From: Alteromonas sp. KC3
Lineage (GTDB): Bacteria; Pseudomonadota; Gammaproteobacteria; Enterobacterales; Alteromonadaceae
Assembly (NCBI RefSeq): GCF_016756315.1
Contig: NZ_AP024235.1
Location: forward strand, 434,001-498,000
Direction of reading: 5' to 3'
Length of the DNA stretch: 64,000 nt
Both the position numbers and the translations under genes were made by a program. The notes beneath the pieces are model-generated. The model searched no databases and was not told the DNA's origin. It saw only the letters and a program-made list of their open reading frames with translations. Below are positions 28,572-37,591 of this stretch, one piece after another (the stretch's first letter is position 1; every line of letters starts with the position of its first letter).

Positions 28572-31043
28572 ATGTATAAGAAAAGTGCTCCTTTTCATTT
28601 TTCTGCTATCGCTGGTGCCGTGCTTGCGGCTTGCGCTGGCCCGAACGTGTATGCACAAACTGTTGAAATAGACGAAAAGCAAATTGAAACCGTTGAAGTT
28701 ACTGCAACGCGTCGAAGCGGCACACTACAAGAAGTGCCTATCAATATTTCAGCATTAACCTCTGACGTACTCGATCAACAAAACATCGAAGATCTAGACG
28801 CCGTTGCGCGTTGGGTACCTGGTCTTACGGTTACAGACCAAGGTGGACGTAACGACTCGCCAATTATTGTTAGAGGCCTTAACACTAACTCTTCTGGTCC
28901 AGGTTCAAATGGTGGAACAGTTGCAACGTACTTTGGCGATATCCCACTGTTTTTGAATATGCGCCTTATTGACGTAGATCGCGTCGAAGTACTTATTGGT
29001 CCTCAGGGCACGCTTTATGGTGCCGGTACACTTGGTGGCGCAATTCGCTATATCCCCAAAAATGTTGACCTAGAATTTATGTCAGGTGAAGTGACTGGCG
29101 ACCTATTTAGCGTAGGTGAAAGCGACGAAGCTGGCGGCGAGAGCAGCATTGTCTTTAACGCGCCTATTATTGAAGGCGAGTTAGGTGTTCGTGCGTCGGT
29201 GAATTACTTTAGTAACCCCGGTTTCTTGGACTACAACTATGTAGTGAGAGAAGCGGGCGTATCATTGCCTGACCCAGACTGGTCTGATGAAGACGCTGTT
29301 AACAACAATTTGAAACGTGTTGAAGATGCAAATGGTGAAGACACGCTTACTGGTCGTATTGCTCTTCGCTGGGCACCGAATGACTGGTTCGATGGTACTT
29401 TAACTTATTTCTATCAAAAACAAGAAGTTGAAGGCCGTTCAATTACGCACTATGACGCGTTGTCGTCAGAGAACCCGTTAAGCGAAGTAATCGGTAAGTA
29501 TGAGTCTGCTTATCGTTATGAAGAGCCACGCGACAAAGAAGATGAGTTGCTAAGCTTAGAGATGAAAGCCGATCTAGGTTTTGCTGAGTTAGTATCAGCA
29601 ACCGGTCTTTCTAACTTCGAAGCCAACGGTCAGCGCGATCAAACCGACCTACTTATTCGTTTAGATTATAGCTACGAAGAATTTCCAGCTTTTTCAGCCT
29701 ATACAGAAGAAGTATCAGAGCGCGAAGTATTTACTCAAGAGCTACGTTTAGTTTCTCAAACCGCAGGTCCACTGTCGTGGATTGTGGGAGGCTTCTACTA
29801 TGATCTAGAGAGTGAAGGCTTCAGTAAGGAATTTACGCCAAACTTTGATAAGTATGCCATTGAAGTGTGGGGAGTTGATGGAAACTATCGTCCTGATGCG
29901 GTCGAATATTTTTCTGTAGATGAATCTGAAGTTACAGAGAAAGCCTTATTCGGTGAAGTGTCGTATGAAATTACCGATGATTGGGATGTTACGCTAGGTT
30001 TGCGTGCTTATGAATACGACGTGTACTCGCGCTCAGCAGTCGATTTACCACTGTACAATTCAGTCTTTGAAGGCAGAGCCTCTGACTCTATCGTACTTGA
30101 CTATGGTGAGACAGAAGCAAACGACAGTGGCACGCTCTTCAAATTCAACACTAGCTATCAATTCACTAACAGTACCATGGGTTACCTAACAGTAAGTGAA
30201 GGTTTCAGAATTGGTGGTGCCAACGGTGTTGCTGCTTGCCCAGATAATGTCGATGAATTAAATAACCAAATTGTATGTGCCCTTGAAGAAGAGCAATTGT
30301 ACGAAGCGGATACAACCAAAAACTACGAGTTAGGTGTGAAAACCAGTTTCTTTAGAAACAAATTACAACTTAACACTGCGTTGTTTTTCGTAGACTGGCA
30401 AGACCCACAAGTGTCGGGTGCTACCATTAATGGCCAGCAGCCAATTACTGTAAACGCAGAAGGTGCGGAGTCTAAAGGCGCCGAGTTCTCGATGCGCGCT
30501 ATTATTGGTGACAATATTACGACGTATGCTACTTATGCTTATACCAAAGCTGAACTAACGGCAGATGCACCTTACTTGTTTGGTGTGTTTGATGAGCAGG
30601 GCACTGCACTTCAAGATTACTACGACGGTAAAGATGGCGATCGCTTACCGGGTACAGCTGAACACCAGTTCTCTTTCGGTGTAACCTATAGCCAAGAAGT
30701 GTTCGACGATAAAATGTTGAATGTTAACTACGGTATTACTGCTCAGAGCGACGTGTATACCACGGTAGGTCTGCGTCAAGATGGCGAAGCATTACCGGGT
30801 TATGCAGTAAGTAACCTAAACGCCACTATTTCAGATGAAGAGTGGTCGGTAACCTTGTACATCGACAACCTATTCGACAAGTATGCGTTTACTTCAACTC
30901 GCCGTAACGTAGGCGATATAGGTTTAGGCCAATTTAGCGAAACGCTTCAACCGAACGGTATTGAGCTTCAGCGTAATTACGGCCACTATGTGTTGACCCC
31001 GCGTACTATAGGCTTGATGTTTAAGTATCAATTCGGTCTGTAG
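28572..31043 (+). CDS. TonB-dependent receptor
   Basis: The 823-residue protein has a signal peptide (about residues 1-29, ending VYAQ), a TonB-box-like IETVEVTATR near residue 42, a plug domain (VPINISALTSDVLDQQ, IIVRGLNT, RVEVLIGPQGTLYGAGTLGGAIRY) and a 22-strand barrel ending in KYQFGL. The ATG at 28572 follows AGAGAGA and gives a good signal peptide; the frame opens 10 codons earlier. It takes up a ligand across the outer membrane with TonB energy. The closest type is the large IroN/CirA-like oligomer-receptor group of Alteromonas and sphingomonads. The ligand is unknown. A TPR-sulfotransferase follows it. Confidence 0.92.
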   Translation: MYKKSAPFHFSAIAGAVLAACAGPNVYAQTVEIDEKQIETVEVTATRRSGTLQEVPINISALTSDVLDQQNIEDLDAVARWVPGLTVTDQGGRNDSPIIVRGLNTNSSGPGSNGGTVATYFGDIPLFLNMRLIDVDRVEVLIGPQGTLYGAGTLGGAIRYIPKNVDLEFMSGEVTGDLFSVGESDEAGGESSIVFNAPIIEGELGVRASVNYFSNPGFLDYNYVVREAGVSLPDPDWSDEDAVNNNLKRVEDANGEDTLTGRIALRWAPNDWFDGTLTYFYQKQEVEGRSITHYDALSSENPLSEVIGKYESAYRYEEPRDKEDELLSLEMKADLGFAELVSATGLSNFEANGQRDQTDLLIRLDYSYEEFPAFSAYTEEVSEREVFTQELRLVSQTAGPLSWIVGGFYYDLESEGFSKEFTPNFDKYAIEVWGVDGNYRPDAVEYFSVDESEVTEKALFGEVSYEITDDWDVTLGLRAYEYDVYSRSAVDLPLYNSVFEGRASDSIVLDYGETEANDSGTLFKFNTSYQFTNSTMGYLTVSEGFRIGGANGVAACPDNVDELNNQIVCALEEEQLYEADTTKNYELGVKTSFFRNKLQLNTALFFVDWQDPQVSGATINGQQPITVNAEGAESKGAEFSMRAIIGDNITTYATYAYTKAELTADAPYLFGVFDEQGTALQDYYDGKDGDRLPGTAEHQFSFGVTYSQEVFDDKMLNVNYGITAQSDVYTTVGLRQDGEALPGYAVSNLNATISDEEWSVTLYIDNLFDKYAFTSTRRNVGDIGLGQFSETLQPNGIELQRNYGHYVLTPRTIGLMFKYQFGL

Positions 31044-31074
31044 TATAGTGAGTTAAACAAGCTATACGCATAAT

Positions 31075-31109
31075 AAAGGCGCTTATGCTTCTGGTATAAG
31101 TGCCTTTTT
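31075..31109 (+). terminator. terminator after the TonB receptor
   Basis: AAAGGCGCTTAT and ATAAGTGCCTTTTT form an imperfect 12-bp stem (one mismatch) followed by T-run. It lies 32 bp after the receptor stop, so the sulfotransferase gene depends on read-through or its own promoter. Confidence 0.75.
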
Positions 31110-31134
31110 ACTATAAAAGCAAAAATTTAACGCT

Positions 31135-32688
31135 ATGAACTCAACGCATCCCCGTCTTGACGACGCCGCCAAATATCTTTCTCAACGTGATTATCAGCGT
31201 GCCCATCAGTGCTGTGTCGACGTTATACAGCAAAGTGGTCCACATGCTCATGCTTACTTTTTGTTAGGTATCATTCATGTCGAAATCGGACAAGTTGAAA
31301 AAGCCATAGCGCTATTTAATAAATCAAACAGCATAGAGAAACGAGCAATAACCTACGCCTATCTAGCCAAGTGCTATGCGTTAAAAGGTGATATGCGTCA
31401 AGCGCTACAATGTGTCGAGAATGCCCCTGTTGATGCGTTATCTCGAGCCCTTGATTTAGACACTGTAGGTGTGTCGCTATCTCGTGTGGGTTTACACGAC
31501 AAAGCCGCCAATTATTTCGAAAAAGCCCTTGAGTTGGCACCTGATAACGCGCAGTTCAATTATAACTTTGCAGTAAGCGCGAAATTTGCGGGCCATTTTA
31601 ATGTTGCAAGAAAACACTTTGAGCGTGCGATTACGCTCGCGCCAGATTTTTACCAAGCGCATTTTGCACTCTCTGATTTAGGTGGGGTAAATAAAGAAAG
31701 TAACCATTTAGCGCGATTGAATGGTCTTGCCGAAAAGGTTAAAGATAACGCTGAAGGGAGACTTCATATTGGCCACGCGCTGGCAAAAGAGTTTGAAGCA
31801 ATCAAAGACTATGATAACGCCTATAAGGCACTTGCCCATGCTAAAGTGCCACACCGTCAACGAAGTTTAAGCGCATTAAAAGATTACAGGTCTATATTTG
31901 CCCAGTTGCATCAATACCTTGATACAACCACTGCCTCTAGCAATGAAAGTAGCGACGCTCCTATTTTCGTAGTGGGTATGCCAAGAAGTGGCACCACATT
32001 GGTCGAACGAATCTTAAGTCACCATTCCAAGGTGGCTTCTGGTGGCGAGTTACAAGATTTTGGTGTCGCAGTAAAGCAGGTTACTGGGACGAACAGTCAA
32101 CGCGTACTCGATACTCCAACTATTGTAAGTGCTTATGAGAGTGACTTAGGTGCGATCGGCAAAACCTATATCGAGCGAACACAATTTTTAAGGCAAGGCA
32201 GTGAGCACTTGGTAGACAAGTTGCCCTTTAATTTCTTTTATATTGACCTTATTCGACGTGCATTACCCAATGCGAAGATCATCTGTTTAATGCGAAACCC
32301 AATGGATACTTGCGTGGGGAATTTCAGACAACTGTTTTCTATAAATAGCCCGTATTACGCCTATGCGTATGACTTAGATGTAATCGGACAACTCTATCTT
32401 GAGTTTAAGCACTGGGTTTCAACTTTTGAGCAGCGATATCCAGACAGCATTCGCTTGCAGACTTACGAAGACCTAGCGCATAACCCTCAGGTAGAGGTGA
32501 AAGCGTTGTTAGACTTCTGCAACCTGCCTTGGGAAGAACAGTGTCTCGAGGTAGAAAATAACAATCTGCCCGTTTCTACCGCCAGTAAAGTACAAGTAAG
32601 GGAGCCTATTAATACCCGTTCTATTGGCCGGTGGAAACATTACCAAGAACATACGGCATCATTACAAACAGTACTGGGCATCAAGTAG
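31135..32688 (+). CDS. TPR-repeat sulfotransferase
   Basis: The 517-residue protein has about five to six TPR repeats in its N-terminal half (for example AHAYFLLGIIHVEIGQVEKA and FEKALELAPDNAQFNYNFAV) and a PAPS-dependent sulfotransferase domain from about residue 270. The 5'-phosphosulfate loop reads VVGMPRSGTTLVERIL (about 280), and a 3'-phosphate region ICLMRNPMDTCV follows. It has no signal peptide. Such fusions often sit beside TonB receptors in these bacteria. The acceptor molecule is unknown. Confidence 0.88.
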   Translation: MNSTHPRLDDAAKYLSQRDYQRAHQCCVDVIQQSGPHAHAYFLLGIIHVEIGQVEKAIALFNKSNSIEKRAITYAYLAKCYALKGDMRQALQCVENAPVDALSRALDLDTVGVSLSRVGLHDKAANYFEKALELAPDNAQFNYNFAVSAKFAGHFNVARKHFERAITLAPDFYQAHFALSDLGGVNKESNHLARLNGLAEKVKDNAEGRLHIGHALAKEFEAIKDYDNAYKALAHAKVPHRQRSLSALKDYRSIFAQLHQYLDTTTASSNESSDAPIFVVGMPRSGTTLVERILSHHSKVASGGELQDFGVAVKQVTGTNSQRVLDTPTIVSAYESDLGAIGKTYIERTQFLRQGSEHLVDKLPFNFFYIDLIRRALPNAKIICLMRNPMDTCVGNFRQLFSINSPYYAYAYDLDVIGQLYLEFKHWVSTFEQRYPDSIRLQTYEDLAHNPQVEVKALLDFCNLPWEEQCLEVENNNLPVSTASKVQVREPINTRSIGRWKHYQEHTASLQTVLGIK

Positions 32689-32737
32689 CACCTAATTACG
32701 CTGTATAAACGTAACAAATATGTTAATGTAGCAGTCA

Positions 32738-32752
32738 ACTGGTCTAACCAGA
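32738..32752. promoter_or_regulatory. second FadR-like operator
   Basis: ACTGGTCTAACCAGA shares its first 14 bases with the palindrome at 2839-2853, including the unusual CTA centre. It lies 71 bp before the DUF4442 gene. Finding the same 14-mer before two genes plausibly linked to acyl groups supports a common regulator. Confidence 0.45.
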
Positions 32753-32822
32753 TTGGCTGCGCTGCAAGTCACAGTGCACTCGCTAACCTTTTTGAGACTT
32801 TTATTAAGTCAGCGTGATAACT

Positions 32823-33287
32823 ATGTCAAAAAACTATGTACTCAATACCTACAACAAATTTATTAAGCTGCCTTTTGGCAAAAAGCTGTTTAGTTGGTAT
32901 TCCGCGCGCCGTGCGCCGTATTTTGGAACCGTATCGCCAATCATTACCGATATTAAGCCCAACTTTTGTGAAGTACACATTAAAAAACGTAGAGCAGTAG
33001 AAAATCATATTGGTACTGTTCATGTTATAGCGATATGTAACGGTCTAGAAATGGCGATGGGGTTTATGTGTGAAGCGTCAATTCCTAAGCATTTACGTTG
33101 GATCCCGAAAGGAATGGAAGTGAAGTATCCCGCTAAAGCTGATTCTGATATTCGTTGCGTCGCTGAAGTACCGGATGATGCTTGGAAGCCAGGTGATCTC
33201 CCTATTTCAGTTAAAGCATACAATGCATCGGGTACTGTGGTAGTTGAAGGCACCATAACCGTATGGGTGAGCGAAAAGCGTAAGTAA
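32823..33287 (+). CDS. DUF4442 hotdog-fold protein
   Basis: The 154-residue protein matches the DUF4442 family, whose members have a hotdog fold like acyl-CoA thioesterases. Recognisable parts are VHIKKRRAVENHIGTVHVIAICNGLEMAMG (helix with the usual catalytic region) and PKGMEVKYPAKADSDIR. I chose ATG 32823 over GTG 32814; neither has a strong ribosome site. The FadR-like palindrome upstream suggests a role in acyl-CoA turnover. Activity is inferred from the fold. Confidence 0.75.
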   Translation: MSKNYVLNTYNKFIKLPFGKKLFSWYSARRAPYFGTVSPIITDIKPNFCEVHIKKRRAVENHIGTVHVIAICNGLEMAMGFMCEASIPKHLRWIPKGMEVKYPAKADSDIRCVAEVPDDAWKPGDLPISVKAYNASGTVVVEGTITVWVSEKRK

Positions 33288-33303
33288 TCAAAAATGAAAA
33301 AAG

Positions 33304-33326
33304 AAGGCCGCTTAAGCGGCCTTTTT
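33304..33326 (+). terminator. terminator after the DUF4442 gene
   Basis: AAGGCCGCTTAAGCGGCCTT is a GC-rich perfect palindrome followed by a T-run, 17 bp after the stop codon. Confidence 0.92.
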
Positions 33327-33486
33327 ATTGAGGACAAATACGTCGGTTTTATTAAGTTTTTACGATGGTGGCTTTTCTGTTTGACAGTTTTTCAAAACAC
33401 AACTAAGAATAACGAGTGAAGCGATTAAGGCGCTAGATCAGAAGTCTATTTCATTACATTACATATTCGTTGTGGAAGAGGTTAAG

Positions 33487-33864
33487 ATGTCAGTGATCAC
33501 CAAAGAACAAGTTACAAGAAAGCCCTTTGCAGACAAAAAGAATTATCCTTACGGGTTTGCACGCTCTGGAGACTTTTCGATAAACGAAGCAAAGATGTTG
33601 CAAACCCATGGCAGTTTATTTGCCGCACTCGTTGACGGAAAAATAACGCCAGAGACTGATGAGGAGCAACAGTACTTGGAGTCAGCCCTTGGTCATCGCG
33701 AGCCAGCAACGCCCCAAGAAAAAGCATGGCTTAAGTATCAAGCGCGCATCAATCGCCCTAAAACAGCCAGTATTTATGGTTCAAAACGAGCGGCAGCAGA
33801 AGATGTTGACGATGACGACGATATAAGCGATAACAGTGACCTAGATATCGATCTTGACGATTAA
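33487..33864 (+). CDS. maoP: macrodomain Ori organisation protein MaoP (DUF413)
   Basis: The 125-residue protein begins MSVITKEQVTRKPFADKKNYPYGFARSGDFS, the DUF413 core, continues with LETHG-like LQTHGSLFAALVDG, and ends in a long Asp/Ser-rich acidic tail (DVDDDDDISDNSDLDIDLDD). MaoP organises the Ori macrodomain with the maoS site in E. coli. The ATG at 33487 has GAGG upstream. The acidic tail varies in the family. Confidence 0.85.
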   Translation: MSVITKEQVTRKPFADKKNYPYGFARSGDFSINEAKMLQTHGSLFAALVDGKITPETDEEQQYLESALGHREPATPQEKAWLKYQARINRPKTASIYGSKRAAAEDVDDDDDISDNSDLDIDLDD

Positions 33865-33870
33865 CCACCC

Positions 33871-33912
33871 TTACACCAAGTACATCTTCTCCTTGTTGTT
33901 AACTTGGTGTAA
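33871..33912. repeat. 11-bp inverted repeat after maoP
   Basis: TTACACCAAGT (33871-33881) and ACTTGGTGTAA (33902-33912) are exact complements separated by 20 nt, 6 bp after the maoP stop. There is no clean T-run, so it is a weak terminator candidate or an operator for ilvIH. Confidence 0.4.
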
Positions 33913-33916
33913 ATAA

Positions 33917-33986
33917 TTATCCTAATATTTGTCAAATTTACATTTAAGTCGAAATATTTATCCTAATTATTGCGAATATTGGGATA
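33917..33986. promoter_or_regulatory. repeated TATCCTAAT elements upstream of ilvI
   Basis: TTATCCTAATATTTG (33917-33931) and TTATCCTAATTATTG (33958-33972) differ at only two positions and are 41 bp apart, about four helical turns. An inverted near-copy (ATTGGGATA) lies at 33978-33986. Same-face repeats before ilvIH suggest a binding site for a dimer-forming regulator; Lrp controls ilvIH in E. coli but these are not its consensus. Confidence 0.4.
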
Positions 33987-34097
33987 TATATCTCACTTTT
34001 GCGTAATTTAGTGTTTTATCTTCCTATTACCTTAGTTATAGTCGGGGCATCGTCAACGTACGCTGACAAACCCCAACCCATTACAGGAGAAAGCACT

Positions 34098-35816
34098 GTG
34101 AAAATGATGTCGGGCGCAGCCATGGTGGTAGAAGCGCTAAAAGATGTAGGAGTGACACACTTGTTCGGTTACCCAGGTGGTGCCGTACTAGACATTTATG
34201 ATGCGTTGTTCGCACAAGAAGATGTCAAACATGTCCTCGTGCGTCATGAACAGGCAGCCGCCCATATGGCGGATGGTTATGCACGTTCAACTGGCAAAAC
34301 AGGCACAGTGCTCGTCACATCAGGTCCAGGCGCGACCAATACCATTACCGGTATTGCAACTGCATATATGGACTCTATTCCGATGGTTATTCTATCGGGA
34401 CAAGTGCCGTCAATGCACATCGGTGAAGATGCATTCCAAGAAACTGACATGGTGGGGTGTTCGCGTCCTATCGTAAAACACAGTTTCTTAGTAAAGCGTG
34501 CTGTGGATATTCCTGAAGCAATTGCCAAGGCATACTACATAGCAAATACCGGTCGCCCGGGCCCAGTTGTTGTTGATTTACCAAAAGACATTGTAAACGT
34601 GGCTGAGGAACATCCTTATGTCTTCCCAAGCGACGTGACTATGCGTTCATACAACCCAACCGAAAAGGGCCACCCCAAGCAAATTAAGAAAGCGGTTGAG
34701 TCGTTACTTAAAGCAGAGCGCCCAGTACTTTACGTGGGTGGTGGTGCGGTAGCGTGCGACGCGTCTGAAAAAGTGATTGAATTGGCTGAGAAGTTAAATG
34801 CTCCCGTAACCTGTACCCTTATGGGGCTAGGAGCAATGCCAGGCACGCACAAACAGTTTATTGGTATGTTGGGTATGCACGGTACGCTTGAAGCCAACAA
34901 AACCATGCACAATTCAGACTGCATTATTGCATTGGGCGCGCGATTTGACGATCGTGTGACGAACAATGTCGACAAGTTCTGCCCGCACGCTGATATTATT
35001 CACGTTGATATAGACCCAGCGTCTATTTCGAAAACCGTAAACGCGCACATTCCCGTGGTGGGGTCGGTAGATAAAGTACTTGATCAAATTCTCGGTCAAG
35101 TAAACAAGAAAGACTTGTCTGGTCAGAAAGACAAATTAGCCGACTGGTGGCAGCAGATTGAAACATGGCGCACACGTCAGTGCTTGAACTACCATCAGGG
35201 TGAAGAAGTAATCAAACCGCAGCGCGTTATCGAAGCTTTGTACAAGCACACCGATGGTAAAGCGTACGTCAGTTCTGATGTAGGTCAGCACCAAATGTTT
35301 GCTGCCCTTTATTATAAATATGACAAGCCTCGCCAGTGGATTAACTCAGGTGGTCTAGGCACGATGGGCTTTGGTTTGCCCGCTGCAATGGGTGTTCAGT
35401 TTGCGCACCCTAATTCAACGTCAGTGGTAGTAACAGGCGACGGCAGTATTCAAATGAATATTCAAGAACTGTCTACCTGTTTGCAGTACAACCTACCCAT
35501 TAAGATTATTTCGTTGAACAACCGTGCTTTGGGCATGGTGCGTCAATGGCAAGATATGATTTACAAGGGCCGTCACTCACATTCTTATATGGATTCAATG
35601 CCTGATTTTGTGAAGTTGGCAGAGGCTTATGGTCATATAGGTATTAAAGTCGATAAACTCGACGAGTTAGATGCGGCTATGGAGAAATGTTTCAGTTACA
35701 CAGATCGCCTAGTGTTCATGGACATTGCAGTAGACCAAAACGAACACGTATATCCAATGCAAATTAAGTACGGCGCAATGGATGACATGCGCTTGAGCAA
35801 GACGGAGCGAACCTGA
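34098..35816 (+). CDS. ilvI: acetolactate synthase 3 large subunit
   Basis: IlvI is the thiamine-diphosphate- and FAD-dependent catalytic subunit that makes acetolactate for valine/leucine and acetohydroxybutyrate for isoleucine. The 572-residue protein has [17 protein letters not shown], the catalytic Glu in [16 protein letters not shown], and the ThDP motif [12 protein letters not shown]. The GTG at 34098 has GGAG 8 nt upstream and gives the normal start. The frame runs open another 50 codons upstream but has no ribosome site there. It overlaps ilvH by one base. Confidence 0.95.
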   Translation: MKMMSGAAMVVEALKDVGVTHLFGYPGGAVLDIYDALFAQEDVKHVLVRHEQAAAHMADGYARSTGKTGTVLVTSGPGATNTITGIATAYMDSIPMVILSGQVPSMHIGEDAFQETDMVGCSRPIVKHSFLVKRAVDIPEAIAKAYYIANTGRPGPVVVDLPKDIVNVAEEHPYVFPSDVTMRSYNPTEKGHPKQIKKAVESLLKAERPVLYVGGGAVACDASEKVIELAEKLNAPVTCTLMGLGAMPGTHKQFIGMLGMHGTLEANKTMHNSDCIIALGARFDDRVTNNVDKFCPHADIIHVDIDPASISKTVNAHIPVVGSVDKVLDQILGQVNKKDLSGQKDKLADWWQQIETWRTRQCLNYHQGEEVIKPQRVIEALYKHTDGKAYVSSDVGQHQMFAALYYKYDKPRQWINSGGLGTMGFGLPAAMGVQFAHPNSTSVVVTGDGSIQMNIQELSTCLQYNLPIKIISLNNRALGMVRQWQDMIYKGRHSHSYMDSMPDFVKLAEAYGHIGIKVDKLDELDAAMEKCFSYTDRLVFMDIAVDQNEHVYPMQIKYGAMDDMRLSKTERT

Positions 35817-36313
35817 TGAAACGTATTATTTCAGTATTAATGGAAAACGCCCCTGGCGCACTTTCACGAATTGTAGGTGTATTTTCGCAGCGCGGTTACA
35901 ACGTCGACTCGCTTTGTGTGGCGCCAACGGATGATGCGAGTTTGTCGCGTCTTACCATCATTACACATGGTGATGATAAAGTTATTGAGCAGATCACGAA
36001 GCAAGTGAACAAGCTTATTGATGTGCTTAAGGTGGTAGATTTAACTGAAGGTGCACACATTGAGCGCGAGCTAATGCTTATTAAAGTAGCGACGCGTACA
36101 GAGGCGGTACGCGCTGAAGTGAAAAGAAACGCTGATATCTTCCGCGCACGCATTGTTGATGTGAACGCTAATAACTACACCATTGAAATTACAGGTACGA
36201 CTGACAAGTTAGATGCCTTTGCAACCACAATGGGGCAATGTGCAGAAATCATCGAATCATCTCGTACTGGTGTATGTGGTTTGGCCCGTGGTGATAGAGC
36301 GCTTCGTCCTTAA
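35816..36313 (+). CDS. ilvH: acetolactate synthase small (regulatory) subunit
   Basis: IlvH is the valine-sensing regulatory subunit. The 165-residue protein has an N-terminal ACT domain (RIISVLMENAPGALSRIVGVFSQRGYNVDSL) and a second C-terminal ACT-like domain (GVCGLARGDRALRP end). The ATG overlaps the ilvI stop (TGATG), so translation is coupled and gives balanced subunits. Confidence 0.96.
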   Translation: MKRIISVLMENAPGALSRIVGVFSQRGYNVDSLCVAPTDDASLSRLTIITHGDDKVIEQITKQVNKLIDVLKVVDLTEGAHIERELMLIKVATRTEAVRAEVKRNADIFRARIVDVNANNYTIEITGTTDKLDAFATTMGQCAEIIESSRTGVCGLARGDRALRP

Positions 36314-36331
36314 GCGCAAATCCGTAATAAC

Positions 36332-36356
36332 AAAAAAGGGCGTTTACGCCCTTTTT
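36332..36356 (+). terminator. terminator after ilvIH
   Basis: AAAAAAGGGCG and CGCCCTTTTTG flank a TTTA loop. The T-run favours + strand termination, and the A-run allows use on the other strand, where iadA ends about 70 bp away. Confidence 0.9.
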
Positions 36357-36424
36357 GCTTTTTTAGAGAATGCCTGGCTCCTCGCTAAGCGTTCTCCTGT
36401 TTCAGTTAGCGCTTCCAATTACAA

Positions 36425-37591
36425 TTATTCAAACGTGCCTTTTACAATGGCCTTACCCTGGGCCACAACGTGCTTGCCTTTCGCAATAACATGAACAATG
36501 TCTAAAGTTGTCTTGTTGCATAGCACGATGTCTGCATCGCTATTTGGCTCTAGTTTACCTTTTTGGTGAAGTTTCAGCATACGCGCAGGTGTTGTACTGA
36601 CCACTTGAATGGCGTTTTCAAGAGAAACGTTTTGTTCCAAAACGAGCGCTTTGAACGCGTCGAATAAACTCCCGACTTTACCAACTTCCAAGCCCACTAA
36701 CATGCCATTATCATCAAAGACAGGCAAACTCGCGTTACCATCTGAGCTCATACTTAAATGCCGTGCAGTAACGCCGTTTGTTAGGCAATACGCTATGGCA
36801 TCAGCAGCTGGAATTTCGCCTTCTTCAATAAACTGTTCATTGGTGCTTGTGGTCATATCAATAACACCGCCACTGCGCGCCCAGGCAATACCGGCCTCTA
36901 GCAAACCTTGATTTCTGTTGATGTGAGTGGGATAAAACTGGCTTGCGGGTATGTCGGTATTGGTAATCACATCGTGCAAAACTGAAAGTTGACGTTTCCC
37001 ATCACCGGTATGGATATAAACAATACCCGCCTTACCTGAAATCATACCGCCAGTGCGCGCCTGCGCCGCTACTTCGGCCAATGCCTGCGCCGTAGGTTCG
37101 GCAGCTCTGTGATCGGCAATCGCCACTTCACCTACACCAATCATGGCATCAATAAGCACTATATCGTCGGTAACACTACCAGTAATCGTACGGGCAGGTA
37201 AGTGATACGAGCCGGTGTAACAATACGCACTAATCCCCTCAATATTCAGTCCTTTTGCTTTAGCAACAAGGTCAGGCAAAGTGCGAGTGGTGGCATCGGT
37301 GCCTAATGCACCAATCACCGTTGTTACACCATGTAATGTTGCTTCAGTTAACGACATTTGCGGGGTACGGGTATGAAAACCTCCCTCACCGCCACCACCA
37401 GAGATATGGACCAAGCTATCCACTAAGCCAGGGAGCGCAATAAGATTCCTCCCATCAATAACGTTTACAAGCGAAGAGGTAAGCGAGATGTCAGGTGCAA
37501 TATGGGCAATCACATTGTTGGCGATAAGAATATCAACACGTCCTTGTGGAGAAGGCGCATAACATTCTACATTTTGAATTAGCGTGAGCAT
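36425..37591 (-). CDS. iadA: isoaspartyl dipeptidase / beta-aspartyl peptidase
   Basis: The 388-residue protein aligns by eye with E. coli IadA throughout: GGGGEGGFHTRTP, the Lys segment ISGKAGIVYIHTGD, PTHINRN, and SSDGNASLP with the catalytic Asp. It would cleave beta-aspartyl dipeptides. One residue is odd: where IadA has the HxH metal motif (DQHVHL), this protein has DSLVHI, so the first His is Leu (TTG codon). It abuts the carrier gene with no gap and closes the receptor-carrier-dipeptidase operon. The product from cyanophycin dipeptide would be Asp plus Arg. Confidence 0.88.
   Translation of the reverse strand: MLTLIQNVECYAPSPQGRVDILIANNVIAHIAPDISLTSSLVNVIDGRNLIALPGLVDSLVHISGGGGEGGFHTRTPQMSLTEATLHGVTTVIGALGTDATTRTLPDLVAKAKGLNIEGISAYCYTGSYHLPARTITGSVTDDIVLIDAMIGVGEVAIADHRAAEPTAQALAEVAAQARTGGMISGKAGIVYIHTGDGKRQLSVLHDVITNTDIPASQFYPTHINRNQGLLEAGIAWARSGGVIDMTTSTNEQFIEEGEIPAADAIAYCLTNGVTARHLSMSSDGNASLPVFDDNGMLVGLEVGKVGSLFDAFKALVLEQNVSLENAIQVVSTTPARMLKLHQKGKLEPNSDADIVLCNKTTLDIVHVIAKGKHVVAQGKAIVKGTFE

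Noticed and set aside
33999..34097. N-terminal signal-peptide-like extension of IlvI
   Set aside because: It would start at TTG without a ribosome site and export a cytoplasmic enzyme. The GTG at 34098 has a strong site and the family start.
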